Assembly (NCBI GenBank): GCA_018814305.1
Contig: JAHJAA010000022.1
Location: forward strand, 119,515 to 183,514
DNA length: 64,000 bases
Direction of reading: 5' to 3'
Source of the DNA: Pseudomonadota bacterium
Lineage (GTDB): Bacteria; Desulfobacterota; Desulfobulbia; Desulfobulbales; JAGXFP01
The notes under the pieces were generated by a model. The model did not search any database, was not told the origin of the DNA, and was given only the letters and a program-made list of their open reading frames with translations. The position numbers and the translations under genes were made by a program. Shown here one piece after another: positions 42,985-53,034 of this stretch. Numbering within the stretch: position 1 is the first letter of the stretch; every line of letters starts with the position of its first letter.

Positions 42985-44218
42985 TGCTTCCTCCTTGCAT
43001 GGTATGAATCCGCGCCAACAGAGGCGGGTGAGAATAATGCAAAAAGACATAAAAGGGATGCGGCGTCAAGTTTGATAGATTATGCACCGACAATTTTTTC
43101 AGGGCCAGGATCATCGCCCCCGAATCACCGGTCTTGTCCACGGCAAAACGGTCGGCCTCGAACTCATTATGCCGGGAAAGCAGATTCATCAACGGTCCCA
43201 GCACCATCTCCATGGGGGTAAAGAGCAACCCGAAAAAGATCAGCCCGCAGTAAACCGAGGGTTGGGCCAGCTGAAAGGCATCGAATAACCCCGGTTTGCT
43301 GACAAAGAGGGAGAGGAGGAAGAGCATCACCCCGGTATGAAGGATGCTGATCATAAGTCCCTGCAGAATATGTTTTTTCTGATAATGGCCGATCTCATGG
43401 GCCAGAATGGCAACCAGCTCCGCCACCGGGTGGCCTTCGATCAGGGTGTCGAACAGGGCGATCCGCTTATGTTTACCAAAACCGGTGAAGAAGGCGTTTG
43501 ACTTGCTGGATCGCTTTGACCCGTCCATAACGAAGACGTTGTCCAGGGGAAAGCCCACCGAACGGGCAAATTTGAAAATAGCCTCCCGCAACTCACCATC
43601 CCCAAGCGGGGTGAATTTATTGAAGAGCGGCATGATCCAGGTGGGGGCAATAAACTGGACCACCAGGGTGAAAACGGTCACCGCCAGCCAACAATAAAGC
43701 CAGGCCAGAGGACCACCATACTGGAAGATGGCCAGAATAACCGCGAGCAACGGCCCGCCCAGCAGCACTCCCAGCACTATCCCCTTGACCATATCGAGGA
43801 CAAAGGTCGCCGGCGTGGTCCGATTAAACCCGAACCGCGCCTCGATGACAAAGGTGGAATAAATTTTGAGCGGCAAGGACAGCACCCCCTTGGCCAGAAT
43901 GAGGAGTCCGGTGAAAATCAGGCCGGTGACCACTATCCCGAAGCCCCAGCCCCGCACCATTCCATCAAGATGGGGAAAGCCACCGACCTGCCAGAAAACC
44001 AGCAGCAGCAAAAGATCAAAGGTTGCCGCAAGATTGCCGAACCGGGTCCGAACCCGGGTGTACTCCTGGGAACGGGCATACTTCTCCTGATCGTACAGAC
44101 CGGAAAACTCTTCCGGCACTTGGGGATCCAGGGCCTTGAGATTGAGCCGATTAGCGAAAAACTCCAACAAAAAATTACCCAGCAGGGCAACCAGGATAAT
44201 GATGCCGTAGATATTCAT
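42977..44218 (-). CDS. Ste24-type M48 membrane metalloprotease
   Basis: The protein has 413 residues. Several membrane helices begin with IYGIIILVALLGNFLLEFFA. The zinc motif is ILAHEIGHYQKKH with the distal Glu in RHNEFEADRFAV. The preceding FFTGFGKHKRIALFDTLIEG is typical of the CAAX-protease/Ste24 branch of M48 (M48A). It probably degrades or processes membrane proteins, since CAAX proteins do not occur in bacteria. It is translationally coupled to the sulfite-reductase-like gene at its end (ATGA). Divergent from the radical SAM gene. Confidence 0.9.
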   Translation of the reverse strand: MNIYGIIILVALLGNFLLEFFANRLNLKALDPQVPEEFSGLYDQEKYARSQEYTRVRTRFGNLAATFDLLLLLVFWQVGGFPHLDGMVRGWGFGIVVTGLIFTGLLILAKGVLSLPLKIYSTFVIEARFGFNRTTPATFVLDMVKGIVLGVLLGGPLLAVILAIFQYGGPLAWLYCWLAVTVFTLVVQFIAPTWIMPLFNKFTPLGDGELREAIFKFARSVGFPLDNVFVMDGSKRSSKSNAFFTGFGKHKRIALFDTLIEGHPVAELVAILAHEIGHYQKKHILQGLMISILHTGVMLFLLSLFVSKPGLFDAFQLAQPSVYCGLIFFGLLFTPMEMVLGPLMNLLSRHNEFEADRFAVDKTGDSGAMILALKKLSVHNLSNLTPHPFYVFLHYSHPPLLARIHTMQGGSND

Positions 44219-44355
44219 GAAAATCCTTCGTTAAAAGATTGAGGGACCGTCCCCAGCCAAACCGTTCAGGGATGAATAATCGGAGATCAGATCTCTGTCA
44301 AGGTGCGTGCCGACCGTCATTGTCAAAACCGGTCGAGGCCGGTATGATACCGGGC

Positions 44356-46011
44356 ATGGACGCCAAACTCATTGCCTTTAATGGCCGCTATATCCACTCC
44401 TGCCTCGCCCTCTATTACCTGCGGGAGGAACTCCACCGCCATCTGCCGGGGTTCGAGATGGAACTCAACCAATTCACCATCAACGATCCCTATTATGCTA
44501 CCCTGCAGAAGATCTGCCGAGACCAACCCCGCCTGCTCTTTTTTTCCAGCTATATCTGGAACAGTGCTCTTCTGGAACGACTGCTGACCGACCTTCCCTT
44601 GATCCTGCCTGAGACCAGGCTGGTGATCGGCGGTCCCCAGGCCGGGGTTTTGAGCCGGCTGCCACTCCCGGAGACCTGCACCTTTGTCTTGGGCGAAATT
44701 GAAGGAATCGAGCCGGATTTCTATCACGACCTCAAGCACCTCTCTCCGAAAAGGATCTACCAATGCCGTCCGGCAACCGACTTTCCTTCGCCATATCACG
44801 ATAGTGATCTTCTCAGTGATCTGGCCAAACGCCACATTTACTACGAGTCCACCCGGGGCTGTCCCTTTGCCTGTAGCTACTGCTTGTCGTCAATCTCCAG
44901 AGGAGTCCGGCGCAAGGAACTGGACCAGGTCAAAGCGGAACTGACCCGAATTCTGGCCCATGGCCCCAGACTCATCAAATTCGTTGATCGAACCTTCAAT
45001 GCCGATCCGGAGCGGACCCTGGCCATCTGGCGGTTCCTGGCCGAGACCGGGGGAGAAACCCTCTTTCATTTTGAAATGGCGCCGGACCTGTTCACCGAAG
45101 AGATGTTTACCTTTCTGGCCACCCTGCCACCGGGCCACTTTCAATTTGAGCTGGGCATCCAATCCACCAACCAGGAGACCCTGAAGGCGGTCAACCGGGT
45201 GATGGATCTTGCCAAGGTGGGGGAAAACATCCGCCGCTTAGCCGCCCTGGACACCATCCACCTCCACGCCGACCTGATCCTGGGCCTGCCCCGGGAGACC
45301 GAAACCTCTTTCCGGCAGGCGATCAACGAGGTTTTTGCCATGGCACCTCACCATATCCAGATGGGCCTCCTGAAGGTCCTGCCGGATACCCCGATCCACA
45401 CCACCCAGGGCCTATCATCTTGCCAACGGCCCCCCTATGAGATCCTCGCCACCGATCGACTCACCCCGGTAACCATCGCCCAACTTTTCTGGCTGGGCGA
45501 GACCATCGAGGCCTTCCATAACAACCGCTATTTCCCAACCCTGTTCCACTATCTGCGGGAACAGCAGGAACCCGCGGATCTCTTTTTCGAAGGGTTGCTG
45601 GCCGTCTGCCTCCACCACGACTTTTTCAGCCAGTCCCCAACCCAGGAGCTGTTGAATCGGATGCTGGTCAACCATGCCGGTCTCAGGGCGGATACCGAAC
45701 TGATCCACGAGTTCCTGGCCTTTGATTGGCTTCATTATGGTCATCGCTTTCTGCCGAACCACCTGCCTCCCCGCGACTTTGCCACAACCCGCCAACGAAT
45801 GAAACGCATCCTGGGCCAGAATCTTCCCCCGTTGTTTGACCATCGCAACCGGGATGAATTTTTCAAACAGGGCCTTTTTGCCGAATTCTCAGCTGAGTCC
45901 CTGTCCTTCACCAGTATAGAACACCAGGGGCGCTCCGGAGTGGTCTGCTTCCGTCCGGAACGACAACCCGGAATCCATCCCTACCAACAGACCCTCTTCT
46001 TCCCTCTCTGA
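44356..46011 (+). CDS. B12-binding-domain radical SAM protein (DUF4080)
   Basis: The protein has 551 residues. The ATG at 44356 (MDAKLIAFNGRYIHS) is preferred; 44344 is possible. Residues 1-135 form a cobalamin-binding-like Rossmann domain (LALYYLREEL, LLFFSSYIWNSALLERLL, LVIGGPQAG). The radical SAM core has YESTRGCPFACSYCLSS (CxxxCxxC), then FVDRTFNADPERTLAIW and FELGIQSTNQETLKAVNR. The C-terminal ~180 residues (DUF4080) have helical sequence, ending in QGRSGVVCFRPERQPG. Members are methyltransferase-like or tRNA-modifying candidates, but no reaction is established. Single gene with a bidirectional terminator behind it. Confidence 0.85.
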   Translation: MDAKLIAFNGRYIHSCLALYYLREELHRHLPGFEMELNQFTINDPYYATLQKICRDQPRLLFFSSYIWNSALLERLLTDLPLILPETRLVIGGPQAGVLSRLPLPETCTFVLGEIEGIEPDFYHDLKHLSPKRIYQCRPATDFPSPYHDSDLLSDLAKRHIYYESTRGCPFACSYCLSSISRGVRRKELDQVKAELTRILAHGPRLIKFVDRTFNADPERTLAIWRFLAETGGETLFHFEMAPDLFTEEMFTFLATLPPGHFQFELGIQSTNQETLKAVNRVMDLAKVGENIRRLAALDTIHLHADLILGLPRETETSFRQAINEVFAMAPHHIQMGLLKVLPDTPIHTTQGLSSCQRPPYEILATDRLTPVTIAQLFWLGETIEAFHNNRYFPTLFHYLREQQEPADLFFEGLLAVCLHHDFFSQSPTQELLNRMLVNHAGLRADTELIHEFLAFDWLHYGHRFLPNHLPPRDFATTRQRMKRILGQNLPPLFDHRNRDEFFKQGLFAEFSAESLSFTSIEHQGRSGVVCFRPERQPGIHPYQQTLFFPL

Positions 46012-46025
46012 TGAATCCCCAAAAT

Positions 46026-46059
46026 AAAAGGGGCAGAAACAAAAGTTCATGCCCCTTTT
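46026..46059. terminator. Bidirectional terminator
   Basis: AAAAGGGGCA (46026-46035) and TGCCCCTTTT (46050-46059) form a perfect 10-bp stem with a 14-nt loop between the convergent radical SAM and lipoprotein genes. Confidence 0.8.
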
Positions 46060-46086
46060 CCATGGCAAACCGATAACAGCCCCAGT

Positions 46087-47505
46087 CTATTGACAGGGCT
46101 GGGGAACAGCCCCGACATTGATGCTCCCTGAAGTGGTACCGGTCACGGTATAGGGGACACCGTTATAGGTTAAAGACAAGATTGACCAGTCATAAAGACC
46201 ATACTGGTAAATGGTTGCAGCAAGGGCCGCCTTAAGGGTGGCATCCAGAGTGGCAGTTATAAAGTGGGTAGACATGCCGGTCTGGGTATAACCCACGGTC
46301 AGAATCGAACCGGCCATAGCATTCTGGAAGGTCAGGGCAAAACAGAGCTCACTGAAACCAGAGTAATGGATGTAACCGGTGGAAACCCCCGACACAGCCG
46401 CTTGGCTTCGGGTCGTGGTCGTAGTGGTGGCCGTGGTGGTGGTCGTCGGAGCCGGGGTGGTGGTTGTGGATGTGGTGGTGGTCGTTGGGGCCGGAGTGGT
46501 GGTGGTTGACTGCTCGGTCGTGGTGGTAGAGGGATCAGTGGTGGTGGTGGATTGAGCAACACAGGTCACCGGTAGATTGATGACCAGATTCTCGCTATAG
46601 CGAATATCACCGGTCGGACCGATAAGCGAAAAAACCCCCTCGTGTTGTGTCCTGAAATTCAATGAAATCGCCCCGGTCCCTGGAGTACTGTCACACCGGT
46701 AATTCAGATTGACCGAATCGAATGCAGCCACCCCTCCCATAACATCGACTACCACCTTGCCGGGACCAATCAAGGTATCAAGCTGACTGTTCAGGTTGCT
46801 GTCCTGCAGGACCTTCCCGCTCGTGGCACTGTTAATATCCTCCAGGGTTGATTTGCGAATATCGAAGAACCCGTCGTCGGCACCCCTGCCATGGGCCAAC
46901 CGCGCCTCAACTCCAAACTGGGCACCCACATCCTGGGTCGGTTCATAACTGGCGGAGAGGACGATGACATTGTCCGGTGAAGATACCCGCAAGGTAGAAA
47001 AATGGGCAAGGTCGGCATCGATCACCAGCGCGGTAGTTCCGTCACTATTCCCCTGGACCGTGACGTTGTCGATCACTTCCACGGTCCCATCGGAGCTTTC
47101 CAGGGACACCAGAACATTTGAAACGGTGTTCTGGAGATCCATTTCCTGGCCATCTGCCCCCAGTAAACGACTGAGATTCTCCTGATTGACATTAAGGGTC
47201 AGATCGGCCGGGGGATTAAACACCAGCCCGTCAGGTTCCAGCCGATAGACGGCCCGTTCCGGCTCACTAAGCGGAGTTACCGTAATGGAGGTATCCTGCG
47301 TAATGGCGTTGGGTGGCACCTCCATGACCAATCCCTGATCGGAGGTGGCCACGGTCCCACCCAACAGGGCACTGATCAACTCGGTAACCGCAGTCTGGGC
47401 AGAGGACCCTCCTCCCCCCCCTCCTCCGCAGGAGACGATTAAGCCAAGTATGCCGCTGGCAATCAACAGGGTCCCGACGATGAAGATATTTTTAAGATTT
47501 TTCAT
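46087..47505 (-). CDS. ZU5-like lipoprotein with Thr-Pro linker
   Basis: The protein has 472 residues. It starts at MKNLKNIFIVG after GGAGGG. The lipobox is LIVSC (Cys26), followed by seven Gly. Residues about 45-120 resemble a ZU5-type domain (LLGGTVATSDQGLVMEVPPN, AITQDTSITVTPL, GLVFNPPADLTLNV). A further beta-domain runs to about residue 320, then a linker of about 45 residues of Thr with PAP inserts. A C-terminal domain of about 105 residues closes the protein (STGYIHYSGFSELCFALTF...). The lipid anchor and Thr stalk suggest a surface protein. It shares the Gly-run and Thr-linker design with the lipoprotein at 15479-17002, but the folded domains differ. Function unknown. Confidence 0.72.
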   Translation of the reverse strand: MKNLKNIFIVGTLLIASGILGLIVSCGGGGGGGSSAQTAVTELISALLGGTVATSDQGLVMEVPPNAITQDTSITVTPLSEPERAVYRLEPDGLVFNPPADLTLNVNQENLSRLLGADGQEMDLQNTVSNVLVSLESSDGTVEVIDNVTVQGNSDGTTALVIDADLAHFSTLRVSSPDNVIVLSASYEPTQDVGAQFGVEARLAHGRGADDGFFDIRKSTLEDINSATSGKVLQDSNLNSQLDTLIGPGKVVVDVMGGVAAFDSVNLNYRCDSTPGTGAISLNFRTQHEGVFSLIGPTGDIRYSENLVINLPVTCVAQSTTTTDPSTTTTEQSTTTTPAPTTTTTSTTTTPAPTTTTTATTTTTTRSQAAVSGVSTGYIHYSGFSELCFALTFQNAMAGSILTVGYTQTGMSTHFITATLDATLKAALAATIYQYGLYDWSILSLTYNGVPYTVTGTTSGSINVGAVPQPCQ

Positions 47506-47797
47506 TTTGTCCCTCCTGACTTTGCAATTAATCATACTTCATTCGGTTTTAGGAAGTGGATACCTTTATCTTACAGAAAAACCATTCTGTTTCAAATTAT
47601 AATACGATTCCGGACAACGACGACATCGACCGGGACCGTCAGCCGATGCCTGCAATGAACCATCCCCCGTCTCCCCGTTTTTGTTACAATTACCACAACC
47701 CTTCATTGACAAAAATATCGTTGGGATACAGATATTCAGGTATATTGATGGTGATATAAATCAGATCGTAAATTCAAATCCCCTGGGATCATCAACC

Positions 47798-48976
47798 ATG
47801 CAACCAAACGGTAAAAGAAAAGTCTTCCTCGTTCTTGTTCTGTTCGCTGTGGCCCTCCTGGGCTGGGCTGTTTTTAACCGATTACCCAAGACCCAGAAAG
47901 CATCCGGACCGGGACGGACCTCCCGGCCCGCCCCGGTTGAAGTGGCCCCCATCGTATCGGGCCCCATCGAATTGCGGCGGATCTTCAGCGGTGCCCTGGA
48001 GGCACGAGCTGAGTTCATCGTCGCCCCCAAGGTCAGCGGTCATCTCGAACGCCTCCACGTCCATCTGGCCGATACCATCCACCGGGGCCAACCGGTGGCC
48101 GAACTGGATGACGACGAGTATATCCAGAACGTCAACCAGGCCAAGGCCGATCTGGCGGTGGCCGCGGCCAATCTGGCCGAGGCAGAAAGTGCCTTGGAGA
48201 TTGCTGAACGCGAATTCCAACGGGTCAGTACCCTCCGTCAAAGTGGGGTAACCTCCGACTCCAGATTTGATGAAACAGCTGCCGCCAGATCTGCCAAAAA
48301 GGCCCGGCTGGAGGTAACCCGCGCCCAGGTGACCCGCGCTGAGGCCGCTCTGGAGACAGCTAAAATCCATCTCGGCTATACCCGAATCAAGGCCGACTGG
48401 AGCGGGGGGAGCGACTCCCGGGTGGTGGCCGAACGGTTTGTCGATGAAGGCCAGACCGTCTCCGCCAACGCCGAGCTCCTACGCATCATTGAACTGGACC
48501 CCATTACCGGGGTCATCTTCGTTACCGAAAAGGATTATGCCCACCTGCAGAATGGCCAGAAGGCCTCCTTGACCACCGATGCCTATCCTGGGGAAATATT
48601 TACCGGCCATATCGAGCGGATTGCCCCGGTCTTCCGCCAGGCCACCCGCCAGGCCAGGGTCGAACTGACCATCGCCAACCCGGAATTACGGCTCAAACCG
48701 GGGATGTTCATCCGGGCCACCGTGGTCCTTGATCGCCAGGAGCAGGCAACCATTGTTCCGGAACAGGCCCTCACCGTTCGTAACGATCAAGACGGCGTTT
48801 TTATGGTCAATGAAACCGAGCGAACGGTTCGATGGCAACCAGTCCGGATCGGCATCCGCCAGGACGGGCGAGTTCAGCTCCTGGGAGAAGAAAGGCTGGG
48901 TCTGGTGGTCATTCTCGGACAACAACTGATTGATCATGGTTCTTCCATTACCATTCCCGGGGAAGGCAGCAAATGA
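47798..48976 (+). CDS. RND efflux periplasmic adaptor (membrane fusion protein)
   Basis: The protein has 392 residues. The start at 47798 gives [20 protein letters not shown], an uncleaved anchor helix. The barrel-sandwich/lipoyl halves ([32 protein letters not shown] and [20 protein letters not shown]) flank an alpha-hairpin of about 80 residues ([20 protein letters not shown]...). A beta-barrel ([20 protein letters not shown]) and a C-terminal membrane-proximal domain follow. It is AcrA/MexA/HlyD-like and links the RND pump to an outer-membrane channel. Its stop overlaps the pump start (ATGA). Confidence 0.9.
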   Translation: MQPNGKRKVFLVLVLFAVALLGWAVFNRLPKTQKASGPGRTSRPAPVEVAPIVSGPIELRRIFSGALEARAEFIVAPKVSGHLERLHVHLADTIHRGQPVAELDDDEYIQNVNQAKADLAVAAANLAEAESALEIAEREFQRVSTLRQSGVTSDSRFDETAAARSAKKARLEVTRAQVTRAEAALETAKIHLGYTRIKADWSGGSDSRVVAERFVDEGQTVSANAELLRIIELDPITGVIFVTEKDYAHLQNGQKASLTTDAYPGEIFTGHIERIAPVFRQATRQARVELTIANPELRLKPGMFIRATVVLDRQEQATIVPEQALTVRNDQDGVFMVNETERTVRWQPVRIGIRQDGRVQLLGEERLGLVVILGQQLIDHGSSITIPGEGSK

Positions 48977-51900
48977 ATCTGCCTCGGTTCAGCGTCCGCC
49001 GCCCCATCTTCACCACCATGGTGACCCTGATTATCATCATCCTCGGCGGGGTCTCCTTAAGCCGCCTGCGCATTGACCTGTTACCCACCATTGAACTGCC
49101 GACCCTGACTATCCGGACCCAATATGGAGGGGCCAGCCCGGAGGTCATGGAACGGTTGGTCACCCGGATCATCGAAGAGATCGTGGCCACCGTCCCGGGG
49201 GTTGAGGAGATGACCTCAACCTCGTCCGAGGGCAACAGCACAATCCGGGTCAGTTTTGCCTGGGGCACCGATATCGACACCGCTGGCCTCGATGTCCTGG
49301 CCACCCTGGAAAACGAAATCAACGAACTACCAGATGACGTGGTCCGCCCCCGGGTGGCCAAATTTGATATCGACAGCTTTCCCGTGGTTATGCTGGGCAT
49401 CTCCAGCGAACTTGATCCGATCGAAATGACCCAGTTGATCGAAGATCAGATCCGCTACCGCTTCGCTCATATTCCCGGGGTGGCCCAGGTTGATCTCTGG
49501 GGCGGCTTCAACCGGGAGGTCAGGATCGAACTGGATCCCGACCGGATCAACGCTCTGGGCCTGCCGCTTGATCGAATCATCTCGGCGATTCGTGATGCCA
49601 ACCTGGACCTGCCAACGGGTAAGATCGAGCAGGGCAGCTACCAGGTGACCCTGCGGGCGCCGGCCGAATTTATCAATCTGGACCAGATCCGTTCCACCGT
49701 GATCTATGGGAAGGACGGCTCGACGGTCCAACTGGGACAGATCGCCGAGGTCAAAGACACCTACGAAAAATTGCGCCGCATTGTCCGGGTCAACGGCGAG
49801 CGCGGCCTCCGGGTTGCCATCCGTAAGCAGGCCGACGCCAATACGGTGGAAGTTTCCAAACGAGTCCTGGCCGAGATTGAGGCCTCCAATGCGGCCTTCC
49901 CCCAGATAAAAATCGTCCCGGTTACCAACCAGGGCAACTTCATCGAACGCTCCATCACCAACGTTGCCCAGTCGGTCATGTATGGCGGTGGGCTGGCCAT
50001 TATCGTCCTGCTCTTCTTCCTCCGTAACATCCGTAGCACCCTGGTCATCTCCCTGGCCATTCCCATTTCGGTGATCGCCACCTTCGCCCTGATCTACTTC
50101 TGCGGCTTCACCCTCAACCTGATGACCCTTGGCGGTCTGGCCCTGGGGGTCGGCATGATGGTGGACAGCTCCATCGTTGTGCTGGAAAATATCTTCCGTC
50201 GCCGCACCGAAAACCAGGAACTCCCGGCTGAGGCCTCGGTGACCGGAACCCTGGAGGTTGGCCCTGCCATCGTCGCCTCCACCATCACCACCCTGGTGAT
50301 CTTTCTCCCCCTGATCTTTGTCCGCGGCGTCTCCGGGATCCTCTTCCGGGAACTGGCCTACGTCATCATGTTCTCGCTGATCTGCTCCCTGCTGGTCTCC
50401 TTCAGCCTGGTGCCGATGCTCGCCTCCAAACTGCTGCAATCCTCCCGGCCCCGGGAACAACGGAAAGCCTCATGGAGAGAGCGCCCCGCCGCCTGGGCCG
50501 AACGACTTTACACCGGGCTCGAAAACAGTTACCGCGATCTGCTCCGTCGGGCCTTGGCCCACCGGCTGATAACCGTGATTGCCTCCCTGGCCATCCTCGG
50601 TTTATCCCTGCTGCTCGTACCGTTCATCGGGACCGAATTTCTCCCCCCCAGCGATGAGGGCGAGGTCCGGGTCACCGGCGCCATGGAGGTCGGCAGTCTG
50701 CTGGAGCTGGTTGATCGCCAAACCCAGGTTATGGAGGGAATCATCACCACGGCAGTGCCGGAGATGATCTCGTCGGTGGTCAGTATCGGCTCTTCACATG
50801 CATCGGCGGCCACCCAGGGGCAGATCAACCTGTCGCTGGTCCCCTCCGCCAATCGCGAGCGCTCCAATCTGGAGATTGCCGCCGACCTCAGACGACGCCT
50901 GACCGGGATAATTCCCGGCATGAAGGTCACGACCCGAGCGCCCCAGGGTCAATTTCTGCTGGAACGGCTGCTGGGCGGCGACCAGGGGTTGACCATTGAA
51001 ATCCGCGGGTTCGATCTCGCCACCTTAGACGCCCTGGCGGTCCGCGCCGGTCGTGCCATTGCCGATATCCCCGGGATCACCGATCTCGATACCGATACCG
51101 ATACAGGCACTCCACAGCAGGAAATCCAGATTGATCGCGATAAAATCGCCGACCTCGGACTTTCCGTACGCGATGTCACCGAGGTTCTGGAAACGGCGGT
51201 GGCCGGGACTAAGGCCGGAGAGTTCCGCGCCCAGGGCAATTCCTACCGGATTCTGGTCCAGCTTAAAGATGCGGAGAAACGCTCACTGGATGAGATCCTC
51301 AACCTGACCCTGACCACGGCCGGGGGCGAACAGGTGGCCCTGCGCAACCTGGTGGCCAGTCAGGCGACCAAGGGCCCCATCGTTATCAACCGCAAGGATC
51401 AGCAACGATTGGTCCGGATCCAGGCCAACATCGCTGACCGTGATCTCGGCTCGGTTGCCAAGGACGTTCAGGCCCGGTTGGCCCTGATTCCCCGCCCGGA
51501 GGGCTACAGTTTTCAGGTGGCGGGCAGTTTCGAGGAGCAGCAGGAGGCCTTCGGTGAATTAATGGTCTCGTTCATCCTGGCCCTGGTCCTGGTGTATATG
51601 GTCTTGGCCTGCCAGTATGAATCCTTAAAAAGCCCGGTGGTGGTCATGATTTCGGTTCCCCTGGCGGCGGTCGGGGTGCTCCTCATCCTGTTTTTGACCA
51701 GGACCACCATGAATCTCCAGTCCTCTATCGGCTGTATTATGCTGGGGGGAATTGTGGTCAATAACGCCATCCTGCTGGTGGATCAAACCGGTCAACTCGT
51801 TGAACTCGGTCGCAGTGTCCACGATTCGCTGATCGAGGCCGGTCGTCGCCGCCTGCGCCCGATCCTGATGACCACCCTGACCACCATTCTTGCCCTCTTA

Positions 51901-52050
51901 CCGCTGGCCTTTGGCATCGGGGAAGGCGCCGATGCCCAGGCGCCGTTGGCCCGGGCGGTGGTCGGTGGCCTCACCGGCTCCACCCTGATCACCCTGGTGC
52001 TGATCCCGGTGGTCTATTCCCTGTTTTACCCGGAGAAAAATGAATCCTGA
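48973..52050 (+). CDS. RND-family (HAE1-type) efflux pump
   Basis: The protein has 1025 residues, a normal length. It starts with [20 protein letters not shown]. Twelve membrane helices in two halves, with two large periplasmic loops (about 35-330 and about 560-860). TM4 has [20 protein letters not shown]: the first of the two proton-relay Asp residues of AcrB is present, and the second is Ser, as in many HAE1/CzcA-like relatives. The second half has [18 protein letters not shown]. It exports hydrophobic compounds by proton antiport with the adaptor upstream. No TolC-type gene is adjacent, so an outer-membrane partner must be encoded elsewhere. Confidence 0.92.
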   Translation: MNLPRFSVRRPIFTTMVTLIIIILGGVSLSRLRIDLLPTIELPTLTIRTQYGGASPEVMERLVTRIIEEIVATVPGVEEMTSTSSEGNSTIRVSFAWGTDIDTAGLDVLATLENEINELPDDVVRPRVAKFDIDSFPVVMLGISSELDPIEMTQLIEDQIRYRFAHIPGVAQVDLWGGFNREVRIELDPDRINALGLPLDRIISAIRDANLDLPTGKIEQGSYQVTLRAPAEFINLDQIRSTVIYGKDGSTVQLGQIAEVKDTYEKLRRIVRVNGERGLRVAIRKQADANTVEVSKRVLAEIEASNAAFPQIKIVPVTNQGNFIERSITNVAQSVMYGGGLAIIVLLFFLRNIRSTLVISLAIPISVIATFALIYFCGFTLNLMTLGGLALGVGMMVDSSIVVLENIFRRRTENQELPAEASVTGTLEVGPAIVASTITTLVIFLPLIFVRGVSGILFRELAYVIMFSLICSLLVSFSLVPMLASKLLQSSRPREQRKASWRERPAAWAERLYTGLENSYRDLLRRALAHRLITVIASLAILGLSLLLVPFIGTEFLPPSDEGEVRVTGAMEVGSLLELVDRQTQVMEGIITTAVPEMISSVVSIGSSHASAATQGQINLSLVPSANRERSNLEIAADLRRRLTGIIPGMKVTTRAPQGQFLLERLLGGDQGLTIEIRGFDLATLDALAVRAGRAIADIPGITDLDTDTDTGTPQQEIQIDRDKIADLGLSVRDVTEVLETAVAGTKAGEFRAQGNSYRILVQLKDAEKRSLDEILNLTLTTAGGEQVALRNLVASQATKGPIVINRKDQQRLVRIQANIADRDLGSVAKDVQARLALIPRPEGYSFQVAGSFEEQQEAFGELMVSFILALVLVYMVLACQYESLKSPVVVMISVPLAAVGVLLILFLTRTTMNLQSSIGCIMLGGIVVNNAILLVDQTGQLVELGRSVHDSLIEAGRRRLRPILMTTLTTILALLPLAFGIGEGADAQAPLARAVVGGLTGSTLITLVLIPVVYSLFYPEKNES

Positions 52051-52936
52051 AAGGAAGAGTATCGAGCTGCATCTCCCGGTAACCCGGAAAAGCCGAGCGG
52101 TAGACCTGCTGGCCGAAGCCAGTAATCTCCCCAGGGCGCGTCTGAAGGATGCCATGATCAAAGGAGCGGTCCGGCTGAATCCGGGTCGAGGTCGTACCCG
52201 GAGGCTACGCCGGGCCACCACCGAGGTCTGGCCGGGTGATACCCTGCATCTCTACTATGATGAGAAAATCTTGACCGCCCCGGTTCCTGTCCCGACGTGC
52301 ATTAGAGATGAGCGTTCTTTTTCCATCTGGTTCAAACCCATCGGCTTATTGGCCCAGGGGACCGACTTCGGTGATTTCTGCTCCCTGCTCCGCCAGGTGG
52401 AACTCCATTTTGAGCAAAAACGCAAGGTCTATCCGGTACACCGGCTGGATCGGGAGGTGTCGGGCCTGGTCCTGGTGGCCCACGATCCCAAAACCGCCGG
52501 GAAACTCGGGCGGCGGTTCGCTGAACGCCAGGTTGCTAAAACCTATCTTGCCGGAATTCAGGGCAGGATCGCAAAAGATGAGGAGCTGCTCCTTGATGGA
52601 GACCTGGACGGCAAACCAGCAGTTACCCGCTGCCTTGGTTTGAGGTATGATCTGGAACGAAACGAGAGCCTGGTTCTGGCAAGTCCGGAAACCGGCCGGC
52701 TCCACCAGATCCGCCGGCATCTGGCTGGGCACGGCACGCCCATTCTTGGCGACCCCCGGTATGGTGAATCCAGCAAAGGCCCCATGCGACTATGCGCCGT
52801 TCGGTTGGTTTTCGCACCAGACCAAAACGGTGGTGTCCTGGACCTCATCCTGCCCGAACAGTACCAGCCGGAGTGGGCAACCACCATGCAGCTCCCCCTT
52901 GACGATGGGTTCCCCGTGCTGGTGGGGGTGGACTGA
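52040..52936 (+). CDS. RluA-family pseudouridine synthase
   Basis: The protein has 298 residues. It overlaps the pump gene by 11 bp; GGAG lies just upstream. An S4-like N-terminal region ([20 protein letters not shown]...) is followed by the catalytic domain with [20 protein letters not shown] (catalytic Asp in HRLD), [10 protein letters not shown], and [20 protein letters not shown] with GDPRYG. It isomerises uridine in rRNA or tRNA; the site is unknown. Co-transcription with an efflux pump is unusual and may be accidental. Confidence 0.88.
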   Translation: MNPERKSIELHLPVTRKSRAVDLLAEASNLPRARLKDAMIKGAVRLNPGRGRTRRLRRATTEVWPGDTLHLYYDEKILTAPVPVPTCIRDERSFSIWFKPIGLLAQGTDFGDFCSLLRQVELHFEQKRKVYPVHRLDREVSGLVLVAHDPKTAGKLGRRFAERQVAKTYLAGIQGRIAKDEELLLDGDLDGKPAVTRCLGLRYDLERNESLVLASPETGRLHQIRRHLAGHGTPILGDPRYGESSKGPMRLCAVRLVFAPDQNGGVLDLILPEQYQPEWATTMQLPLDDGFPVLVGVD

Positions 52937-53034
52937 AATGGATCGGAATACATCGCACTATTGAGCCGAATTGCCGAACTAGGCGAGATAACAACCTGGG
53001 AACAAAAGTCAGGGGAGGTGAAGAGCCTTGCCGA

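Noticed and set aside
46380..46560. Tandem DNA repeat or CRISPR-like array
   Set aside because: The repeats are Thr codons of the lipoprotein linker (and similarly at 16760-16920), with no spacers or palindromic repeat units.
49327..50460. Open frame of 377 codons opposite the RND pump
   Set aside because: The product is Gln/Asp/Gly/His-rich without domains, fully inside the pump gene on the other strand.
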